Part shown: in pieces, positions 47,090-56,879 of the stretch
Layout of the letters: every line of letters starts with the position of its first letter
Numbering within the stretch: position 1 is the stretch's first letter
Assembly (NCBI GenBank): GCA_015680685.1
Contig: MNCI01028947.1
Location: 461,962 to 525,961 of the forward strand
Source: Gnetum montanum
Lineage: Eukaryota; Streptophyta; Gnetopsida; Gnetales; Gnetaceae
DNA: 64,000 bases
Direction of reading: 5' to 3'
Notes under the pieces: model-generated
What the model was told of the DNA's origin: nothing
The model's database searches: none
Seen by the model: the letters and a program-made list of their open reading frames with translations, nothing else
Made by a program: the position numbers and the translations under genes

Positions 47090-47888
47090 TGATGAGTGGC
47101 AAGGTACCCCTACACTCAACCATATGAATACGAGCATTACACACGTGATCCGGTCAAACTCCGTAGATAGACTAGTTGTGGCATCTAGATAGTTAGCCTT
47201 AGGTCGTAGTTTTCTATCTTCCCACTTGGACTAGTATTATCTTTGTTACGTATGGTTTAGTCCAGAGTGAGGTGTATGATGTGTTTCTAATCTAATGCTA
47301 CTCCTAAAGGATGTAGAAGATAATATTAACTAAGCTAAGAGGGAAAGGGTAAGAAGGAATCTAGTTAGCCTAAGTGCAATGAGCATCCATTCCTTGATTA
47401 TCCATACACATATTGGACTTTGTGCATGACTACCACTGGGATTACCGAGTGTAGATCCTAGGTACACTATTGGGTTACCAAGTAGTCACACTTAAATGCT
47501 CTTAATCAAGTCGTACTCATTCCATGTTTAACATGAGTTTAAGGGTGAGAGAGAGATTAACTAGGAAAGTAGTAAATAACAATTAATTAAATGATTAAAC
47601 TAAGTGAATGCTGCAATGATGAAGTAATCTTGATCTTTATTTCTGGTCATGTGCATGTCCAAGTACGTCACACTCGAATAAAGGATGTTGTACAATTACA
47701 TTCACCACACTGCGAGCATACACTAGGAGGAAAAGGATTGAGAGAAAGAAATGAAAACACTTAAACTAAGAATGAAAAGACTAACTTACTAATTTCCTAA
47801 TGATCTGTCTACCTCTTATTTATAGATGAGGAGACAGTCCACGATATCGTGTATGCGATATCGCGATCGCCCAAATGACAACTCATCA
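47090..47888 (-). repeat. 5' LTR of B
   Basis: 799 bp, TGATGAGTGGC to CTCATCA (+ strand reading). Uninterrupted, so it shows the original target of element C. Minus-strand TATA at 47817-47824; two GATATC copies at about 47840-47865. Confidence 0.9.
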
Positions 47889-47893
47889 ACTAC
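47889..47893. repeat. Right target-site duplication of B (ACTAC)
   Basis: Matches 22725-22729. Confidence 0.85.
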
Positions 47894-48640
47894 AGAGACT
47901 AGGTTTATCTATAGAAAGAAGTTAATGAAAAGCACATCTAATTTGTGAAGGCAAAATTGAATGAGACCCTCCAGCAACTATAGCAAGGAAGAGAAGTTTG
48001 GAAACTTATCATTGATGGGATAGATGCCTATAATCCACATCAAGCAATTACAGATTGAGGAGATGATGGAATACATGAAGCTTGCCAATCTTTGATATGA
48101 AAATCTAGCTATGTTGACTACTAGATGGGTGCAGTTAAAACTAGAGAAGCAGGTGACTAGCTTGTACTTATTATATGAGGTTAAGTTCAAGTACCACAAG
48201 GACACTAAGTAGAATCTTACAATGGTAACCACTAAACATGAGATTCTCAAGCACAAATACACTAATCAAAGATCTGCTATTCAGAACCTAGCAAAAAACT
48301 GAATGACTACCAAGAGCTACAAAATGTAGTTAAAGCACTTAATGTTAAACACAAACAATTTGTTGCCTAGTTTGTCAGTGTTAAAGATTTTTTTCTTGTA
48401 ATTCCTTGTCCCTAGGATATCCCCAATTTGGGCCACATTAGAGATGCTATGTGGATTATGAATGATCCCTAGGGCAAGGAGAAAAATAAGAAGGCATTAC
48501 TGGATTCCTTTCATCTTCCACCAAAGGTAGCACCTACAATAGGATAGCCACAGCTACCTCAACCACTACACATGCTCAAGGTTTGCAAACGTCCTTCAGA
48601 ACCTCAAGAGCCTCTAGCACCTAGGACTATCTAATGTTCT
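47894..48640 (+). pseudogene. Additional 3' ORF of A, part 2
   Basis: Continues directly from 22724 once B is removed. The first residues align with E at about 58780 (a DYYRD or FYRDQV start followed by NEKxIxxxKA). Coiled-coil composition continues to about 48400, and a Pro-rich tail (about 48515-48630) ends it. Stops are frequent. Confidence 0.55.
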
Positions 48641-48864
48641 CAACTATCTTCATGCCATCAAAGGATGTGTTGTCTATTTTTCAACTGTCATGTCATGGTG
48701 GTTCAATTTTGTGTCATGAACACCACAAATGTTTGTAATATTATTGGTTTGTACACTCAATTTCGTCAACTTAGTTTGTTATGTTAAGAGTCAATCAATA
48801 ATCCCATACCTTTACAATTTTATAAATGAACTTAAGAATGAGTTTTCATTTAGTTATGGAGGTA
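48641..48864 (+). other. 3' untranslated region and polypurine tract of A
   Basis: Matches E at 59490-59640 ('agagtca.t' and 'gtcaatcaataat'). 'tagttatggaggta' (48851-48864) before the LTR is the polypurine tract. No gene. Confidence 0.55.
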
Positions 48865-49803
48865 TGATGAATTCTCATTATGTCGCATCAATGGACCCCT
48901 ATTGATGTGGCCTCATTGACAGGTATGTGGTATTGCCCCATCGATAGGGCCACGTCAATGTCGCGTTTATTGCATCTATGGGACCCCATCAATGTAGCTC
49001 CACAATAAATTTTATAAATATGTGCTCACAAATCATGTTTATAAAGTCAAGTCATAGTTGTAGTAGAGTTGTTGTAGTTTAATCATTTGAGAGTTAGAAT
49101 ATTTCTCTAAGTGCCTGCAGCAAGAGTCAGAAAGTGTATGGATCTTGATTTGAGCACTATTGTGCCTAAACACATTAGTGTGAATGGTAATAGAAATGAG
49201 CCTTTTGATCAAACCTTACAGCACTTGGATTATGTTAATGATTTATTTATGCATTCATTTTTTCCATTAATTAAGCAATTAATTAAGCTAAATTAGACTT
49301 TAATTGATTAGTTGATCAATTAAGATAAATAGATTAAATACATAACTATGACTACTTCGAGTGTAAACATGTATTCTCTTGGTAATCCTAGCAACGTATT
49401 TTCTTGGTTCATCCAGTAGCATATCACTTGGTAATTTTAGTAGTGGATATGTGGGTTTAGGATGTGTATGGAAAGTGGGATTGGATGCTTATGTTAGGAC
49501 TAGTTAGAGATTAGTTAATTAGTTAAAATAAATTATCTATTAAATTACTTCACTTCTCTATTTTAAGCCACCATGAACATTAAGCATAAAAAAATAAAAA
49601 TCATATCTCTTGATTACACTTTCTAGAAGACTTGTGCATCACAAGTGTAATTTGGAAGACAATGAATAACTATTAGGGCAAAGTTCACTTCCTAGAAAAC
49701 TAGTGTACTAGAAGACATAGAGTCCACAAAATTTGACTAGATCATGCATGAATGCTTTGTGATTCATAAGGTTGAGCATAGGGGTACCTTCATTCGCTCA
49801 TCA
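48865..49803 (+). repeat. 3' LTR of A
   Basis: 939 bp, TGATGAATTCTC to GCTCATCA. TATA at 49013-49020. Aligns with 4397-5357 throughout. Confidence 0.85.
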
Positions 49804-51388
49804 CAACATACTCAATCATGTGGAAAATTATTCCATATCTATAGGAATGATGAAACAAAATAATTTTATTATGGTGCTTCAAGACAACATCTAGAGGTTG
49901 TTGGAATAATACCCAATTGAAAGGCTAAGATTCCTTCCATTAAGGCATCATGCATTTAACCTTCAAACTAGCTTCACATATGTCAAACAAGAGCATCTTC
50001 CATAGTTTAAGCTTCATATAATATAGAGGTGTGGCATTCTAATGGATCCATCTTCCTACCACCTAGTTTTAGCATTAGGTACAGGCAAGAATATATTCTT
50101 GGTGATGGTTTTGAAGCCATTATGGAAATTTCAGGTGAGGGAAAAGATACCAAAATTCATATTAATATATCACAAGATGTTAGTAGCAACTTTCTATACG
50201 TGATGAAAGCCATCATGGATGGTGAGCTTATAAGGAAATATCTCTTTGCATTCCTCCCTTGTTGGATAATTCAACCATGGTCCATCAAAATTCTCCTATT
50301 TAGTCTCATGTTCATGTTTCTTCAAGGAGTTTTTTCTCTTTTCAAAGATGAATACATAGCATCTACAGTTTTGAACATAAAATAGAAGTCCTTTAGGTAT
50401 CCATTGATTAACCTATGACTAGGTGCTAGGAAAAATGTGTGAAGAAGTAATATTTATAAAATATGATTTGGAGAGGAAGATTTTAATGTTAAATCATTAG
50501 ACCCATGAATGGTATAAAATGAGTTAGGAGAAATAGAAATAGCTTCTCTTCCTTTTTCAACAAGTATGAAAATTGAAAGATGAACGTTAAATCATGGCCC
50601 AAAATTGAAAACAAAAGTTAAATCATGGTCTAATTTTGGGTTAAGTACCTTCATATAAAAAGAAACACTAAAACTTGCAATAGAAGTTGGTAGACAAGAC
50701 TACCAAGGAATATTGATGAGATTCAAAAATTCAATTTGATTGAGTAGAAAACCTAGGACATTGAGGTACGTAGACTACATAGACTTGTAGATCTACTAAA
50801 TGAACAAGTAATAAGAGAGAGGTGCAATATGAAGAAAAAATTCAACATCTTACATGCCAAACTGTAACAAATTACAGTGAACCAATGTGATAAGAAAAGA
50901 TGGACTAGTTGAAAAACATGTACATCCTTCATCACAAAGCAACTATCATAGTCCTCAAGAGGAGACTTAAGAAGATAGAAGAGGATGTGCAAGTAGAGAG
51001 AAGAAGGTATTTATATGTGATTCAAATTTTTATAGGTCATACACTAAGCTAGAAGAAAGACTACATTAAGTAATGGTCAAGTTGGAAGTTGGCTAGCACA
51101 AGCTCATATAAGAAAGGAAAAATCATGAGAAATGTCAAGAAGATGATAAGAAATAGAAATAAGTTCTTCTATGAGAGTAGGAGTTAATGAACATATAGAA
51201 CTTATAGCTCTAAGCTAGGGTAATGAACCTTAAGATATAAATATAAATATTTCAAATGTCTACACCAAGGTCCTTAGTTTCTTTCCTTATCTAGAAAGTA
51301 CATTAACAAACTTCTATTCTTAGCTACCATTCACTAGTACTTGTCATTGAGATGGTTTATGTTGTAATATAGTTGATCAAATGTAATT
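49804..51388 (+). pseudogene. Remnant of an older element (additional-ORF-like)
   Basis: Contains a 118-codon ORF (50029-50385) of unknown family, with a Phe/Leu-rich end. At about 50750-51200 there is coiled-coil-like sequence (RRLHRLVDLLNEQVIRER, then Lys/Glu-rich stretches), similar in character to the additional ORF of A, B and E. The end (51255-51388) resembles the 3' untranslated region of that family. Element E starts at 51389, so this is probably the 3' part of an older element that E entered. Weak evidence. Confidence 0.35.
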
Positions 51389-52238
51389 TGATGGGCCCCA
51401 ACATCATATACATGATGTTAGAGTCTTGACATTATGTACCTAACATCGAGGCTAATAAGCAACATCGGATACCCAACATCGCCTCATCTAGACCTTACCT
51501 ATAAATATTCCACTTGGGCTTCTAGATGAAATAGTATTTTTCACATCTTAGAAATATTTTCTTTTAGTTTCTTTTCTTTCTATTATTCCCAATGCATGCC
51601 TATAGTATGATGTTTGTAATTGTATGACACCTTTGTTCAAGTGTGACATCCTTGGACATGTTACATGACTAGCAATAAAGATCAAGATTACTTCCATCAT
51701 TGCAACATCCACTTAGCTTAATATTATTATTTTAATTATTCAATGGTTTTTTTAGCTAAAAATTTCCATTTATTGTCATTTATTTTTCCTATTATTAAGC
51801 AGAATTTCTACACCTTAATCATGAGCATTTAAGTGGAAATACTTGATAATCTAGAGGTGTATCATTTGGCACAATCAGTGACATACGCTTGGTAACCCAG
51901 AAGTAACTCCATGAAGTTCAAGACATGTACAGATAGTTAAGAGAGGAAACCATTGTCATAGGCTAATTTAGATTTTATTTTTCATTATTCATTAGTTAAT
52001 CAATTTATTTCTTTTCATCACCAGGAGTAGCATAGAATTAGGAAACATCATATGCCTTACTTTGGGCTAAATTGTATCTGACAAAGCTACCACTAACCCA
52101 AGTGGGAAGATAGCAAACTGCAATTGAAGCATTTCAATCTAGATGCCACAACGAGTCTCATCCATGGAATTAGACTAGTCTACACATGAACACTTGTAAT
52201 TTGTATGGTTGAGCATAGGGGTACCTCAGTGCTCATCA
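51389..52238 (+). repeat. 5' LTR of E
   Basis: 850 bp, TGATGGGCCCC to GCTCATCA. AACATC motifs repeat at about 51400-51485 ('ccaacatcatatacatgatgtt', 'taacatcg', 'caacatcg'), followed by TATAAATA at 51500-51507. Confidence 0.75.
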
Positions 52239-52239
52239 T

Positions 52240-52257
52240 TGGTATCATTGCCAAGGA
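52240..52257 (+). other. Primer binding site of E (tRNA-Asp type)
   Basis: TGGTATCATTGCCAAGGA one base after the LTR; five differences from the expected tRNA-Asp complement, all transitions. Confidence 0.7.
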
Positions 52258-52363
52258 TGGTGCTATTTATCTAGATTAGTTATATTATACAAGATAACTA
52301 TAAAGGAATTAATGATATATCTTTTAGAAGCTATTGATTCACACACACCATAAATCAAAAACA

Positions 52364-54663
52364 ATGTCTCTCTCACATGGAAGTGACTATGCACTATATG
52401 GTGAATACATTCATTGGAGAAATAACGAGATATACGATGAAGAAGATTGGAGTGATCAACCTTATGCAGAGGTTTCTTATGATCATGATGACCCTGATGA
52501 CACTCAAAGACTACATTCACCTATGGTAGATAATCTTAGAGGAGATGACATAAGTCTTGAACCAAGGGAGGCCTCAAGGCCTAAGACCTCCTTGAAAACT
52601 AGAAATAACAAATTAAGGAACCCTAGGGAACATCATAGAAGCCATGGAAACTATTCCAATTCCTCATCTTCCTCTTTTCCTTCAATGTCTAGTTCTAATA
52701 AAGATGAAAATACGTTTAGAGATAGAGCTCCATTAAAGGGTCGAACTAAAAATTAGAATCAAACCCATGGGAAGAGTCAAATAGAACACCATTTAGATAG
52801 GAAATTCCCTCACAATCTATTTTATAACAATGAATCCTTGATGGTTACTAAGAGCCTAATGCATATCATAGAGGCCATTAAGATATTTTGCAAGCATCAC
52901 AAACAAATTCATTTACCTAAACTAGACATGAAGAATATTTCTAAGTTTGTAGGAGGCTATGATTCAAATTTGCAACATTATTTACAAGCCTTCCATGATG
53001 CATGTGTGTTCTACAACCTAGAAAGTAAATGGAAAAAGCTTAAGCTCTTTCCTAGGACACTAATCAATAGAGCCAAACTGTGGTATCGATCATTGAAACC
53101 AAACTCAATCCAATTATGGTCACCAATGTTATAACTTTTCAATGATAAATACCAAACCTATAAGAGAGTGTCCTACCTAAAGAGACAAATCCAAGAGTGG
53201 AAACAAGAACAACATGAACCCTTGGACATGGCCTTAGATAGATATTATGTCTTATTGAATTGATGCCTAGGCCATGATTTCTCTAAGGAAGAGCAATTGT
53301 ACCACATCATAGATGGGATTTGCAATGAAACAAGGGAAACCATTGGGATGTATGCCCCAAGGCAATTATACAAGCTTCAAGCCCATCAGATCAAAGAGAT
53401 AATAGAGTGTATGGACAAAAAAGAAGAAGAAATTTGCAAGTGGTAGAATGTCAAGAAACATCAATGGGATGCAACTCTTCAATCGAAGGAGGTCTAAATT
53501 TATGGTAATGAAAATGAAGCCACCTTTGTTATGGTGATTCTGCAACAAACTTTGTTGATAGATGAATCTATTAATGATTTAGAAGTAAAATTCAATAGGC
53601 TGTCTAAATGGATAAACAAAAACTTAACAAATCTTGTTGAAACAGTCATGGAGAAGATTATGCAACACAAGCTAGGTGATCACAATCAACAAAGGACATA
53701 GAACCAAGAAACAATCAGGAACACTTTTCGGTAGACAAGAAAAGTGATTGATAAAAGTCAAGCAAAAGACTCCACCACAAACAAAGATGGTGGATGTGAC
53801 TTATGCATATATGACCACCCAAAGGGCCAATGCCCCACACTATTTCATCTACAAGCGTATTGGGCAAGAGCCTTAAATCTAATGTTTTTGCAAAAGCACA
53901 TGCCTAGGAGAGTTCCTCTCCCACAAGATAATTATAGATAGTCCCACAATTGATCATGCCATCCTAGGGGGACGTACCACCAGTGTCAACATGGTCCTCA
54001 ACCATAGTGGCAACAACCATAGTCATGGGGAAGGCCACCACCACATCAACCTTATTCATCAAAAATGCATAGCTATTATGTTCAACACTCTATTTCTCTG
54101 ACTAGTTCTACATCCTCCACTTCAAATCACCACTACCACTCTCTTGAGTACCATCAATACATGACATCCCTTAAAGGATCACCACCTTGCACTTCTTTCC
54201 ATCCAACTCATCCTCGATATTCTCATAATCCACCTCCTTATATGCCACCAGCAAGGACACAAGAAGGGTTAACATTCCAATATTAACAAATGAGTGCCAC
54301 TTGTGCTACAAATGTGCAAAGACACACTAACATTAGTGGGTCCCAACCACAATTCCAAAAGCATCCTTTTTGGAGGAAGGGTTGTAAGCCAAAGCAACCC
54401 ATGCATGAACCCACTACATCATCTAAGCCAGCACAAGGCCAACTTGATGCACCACCTTCCTCATCCAAACCAACGTCCTCTGACCATACACAAGGGTCAC
54501 CGTCTATCCATTCTCAAATCCCACATCCAACCAAAAAATCTACAAATGTGGGGAAACAAACAAATCCATGCATAGCATTGCATGCTCAAGGTTGTAATCA
54601 TGGGTCAATAATCCATAATATTAACACACCTCATATCCTAACTCACCAAACATATAACAATTA
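52364..54663 (+). pseudogene. gag: Gag of element E
   Basis: ATG at 52364 opens 130 codons with an acidic N-terminus (EEDWSDQPYAEVSYDHDD) and a Ser-rich linker. After one stop the core continues (52838-53134): KLDMKNISKFVGGYD, YLQAFHDAC, KLKLFPRTLINRAKLWYRSL, then LFNDKYQTYKRVS. The zinc segment CDLCIYDHPKGQC lies at about 53789-53827 (CX2CX3HX4C). A His/Pro/Ser-rich tail (54065-54664) ends it. Only single stops and a frameshift near 53460-53580 separate the open parts, making this the best-preserved gag of the family here. Confidence 0.82.
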
Positions 54664-56109
54664 GGTGTGTGACCAATAATTTTTCTACCCAACCATCACA
54701 CCACCAATAGATACTCGATGGCTAGGGCATGAATGAGTTCCCACATTTCATACATGCATGGATCCTTTTCATCCACTTATTAATCCTAGCCACAACCAAA
54801 TTTTTAGTTGTGGGGGCTACCCCCATTCTAATCTTCAAGATTTTAAGTGCTTTTTATCTTTTTTTTTTTACAATTTTTTATCATTTTCCTATCCTTTCTA
54901 CTTTTTATATTTTTGGCATTAATTTTCCTTTTATGTAATCTCTCTATTAATCATGTTGACCATCGAGGCGAGGTTTTTTATTTATGTTATCGAGCCATAA
55001 GGGATTGATTATTCAGACATTGAGACTGCAACATTCATTTAGCCATTCCATTAATAAGATGTGTTTACTTTGGTCGTAATGATAATCTTTTTCATCATCC
55101 AAACTCTAAATAACTTTATAATCATTATGTCTAAATGGAAGAGTGTAGAACCAAGATGGAATGTAAAGGTTGTAACATCAAGGAAATTTTTGGATTCTCT
55201 TTGGCTACTTCTGTATGTTCTATCATGTTGATGAGGTTGTAACCATATCCTTGTAGATCTAATAAAAAATGGGAGCAAGTGCAACTTTGACCGGCACTAA
55301 ATAAACTTCTGTGGGTTCCACTAGAAATACATACATCCATGCCTAAAGGTTGATGACTTCTCAAAAAAATCAAAAGGAAATACTTGTGCCATCATAATGC
55401 TCCTCCCTTAGACAAAACACCAAGTGATGTTACTCCTTACAACTTTGATAGTCTTATGGTTATTTGTCAATGGGATGAAATAATGTGATGTCAATGAGGA
55501 TGGTTTGGTTTGAATCTTGGAAGGAAGAACACATGGTTATCTAACAATTAATAACATACAAGGTTTGATTATGATCATGGTACGACATCTCATGTCCTGA
55601 TTTCTATGATCCCTTCTTTGCTCCATTCCATCTCATTGTCAGAATGTTCATAACTTGTGGTTTTGTGTAACATGGAGTAATGATCTCAATTCAATGGTTT
55701 TGACATGTGTTTTTTGTTTTACAAGTATGCATTGCATTAAAATCCTCTAGTGCCTATGAACATTTTAGGTGTGGTTATGCAAGGGCATCATAGGATAGAG
55801 CCTGCTTTGGGGAGGATCCACTTGTGTAAATTTTGTGATTTGTACTTTTTTCACATAACCACATCATTTTTCACCTTCCATGCACTTAAATTACTATATT
55901 TTATTATTTCCCTTATCATGAACATACTCTATCCCATAATTAAGCTTTCAATGCCTTTTTCTTACTCATTCTCGCTCATTTACCATTGATGACTTCACCT
56001 TATCCTCTTTCAGCACCTCCAATTAATTCTTCCACTTACCAAAACTACAAAAATTTAACTTTCCACCTTCTAATCCAACCCAAAGCTTCAGTTTTCATGT
56101 CCTTTTGCA
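54664..56109 (+). other. Region between gag and internal promoter block of E
   Basis: The junction 'cacttattaatcctagccacaacc' (54774-54800) corresponds to the complement of B at about 45030-45000. Further matches to B (55400-55500) and A ('ggttatgcaagggca' at 55771). T-rich run at 54850-54880. No pol, no supported gene. Confidence 0.55.
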
Positions 56110-56255
56110 CCCCAAAAATTGAAATTCTTGGACCTCAACATCATGTACTCAATGTTGAGCTCAACCCAATGTCACGTCCTTGATGTCGGGTTCAACCTGA
56201 TATCGTGTCCTTGATGTCATGTACTTAATTTTGGGTCTACAAACATATATATATA
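56110..56255 (+). promoter_or_regulatory. Internal U3-like promoter block of E
   Basis: Repeated AACATCATGTACT, CAATGTTGAG and TTGATGTC-type motifs in both orientations, then TATATATATA (56246-56255). The motif set resembles E's own LTR U3 (AACATC, GATGTT). It lies about 650 bases upstream of the additional ORF. Activity is inferred from layout only. Confidence 0.4.
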
Positions 56256-56879
56256 GTACCTCCTACGCACCATGAACTTCATTTCTCTCATTTTTTGTTA
56301 GAGGATTTGTTGCAATTTTTTCTCGTGACTTAGAGCGCTATGCCTCCATCTTCCACTTGCAATATCTAGCTCTTTAACACTTTGATTTTTGTACTGATTA
56401 AATCCATCTAAACCCATAGTGATCAACTTAGTCATGGGGGGATGCATGCATGTAGACTTTGTGCCAATTTGTTAAAATTTTCTATGGCCTAAAAGGTATT
56501 CTAAGGGTAATAATGTTAAGAACCATAGCACTTAGAATGAAAAATCATTAATGATAACACCAGACGTCCAATTTTTCCAACCCTCTAGCCTAAAACCATT
56601 ATTTTGAGCCACATATAATGAAAAAGGAACTAGTTGCAGTGGGCCATCGAAGAGATAGACACCTTTTAGGGGATTTTTCTTGAAAATCTTCCTAACCCTA
56701 CAATCATATGCACTATGTGCTTATTGAATTAAGGTTATGAGTAAGGTATGAATTGATTAAGTATAATAAACATGACCTTGGTAACACTTGGTTTTCATTT
56801 GATTTCACATGGTTCCAAAAAGAGTTGCTCATGGTGAACCCTTGTTGAGAACAAGCAAAATATGCTAAATAGGAGGCCC

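Larger units (their letters stand above)
22730..47888 (-). mobile_element. Element B: minus-strand gag-plus-additional-ORF element without pol, carrying C
   Basis: On the minus strand: 5' LTR (47090-47888), tRNA-Asp-type PBS, gag (46948-44982), 3' region, additional ORF (about 43860-42500), polypurine tract, 3' LTR (42158 leftward, split by C, ending at 22730). Without C it is about 6.6 kb. There is no protease, RT, RNase H or integrase. It is inserted in the additional ORF of A, with ACTAC duplicated. Element E has the same pol-less order, so this is a real non-autonomous type and not a single deletion. Confidence 0.88.
4397..49803 (+). mobile_element. Element A: Athila-like Ty3/gypsy LTR retrotransposon, twice interrupted
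   Basis: Two related LTRs in the same orientation (4397-5357 and 48865-49803) bracket, in order, a tRNA-Asp-type primer site, gag, protease, RT, RNase H, integrase and a 3' additional ORF. RT carries FMDDFS rather than the usual YxDD, which is typical of the Athila lineage. Removing insertions D and B (with C inside B) leaves about 13 kb, a normal size for Athila. The flanking pentamers do not match (AAAAT against CAACA), so the two LTRs may come from different insertions or one end may have changed. Every gene is broken by stops. Confidence 0.8.
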
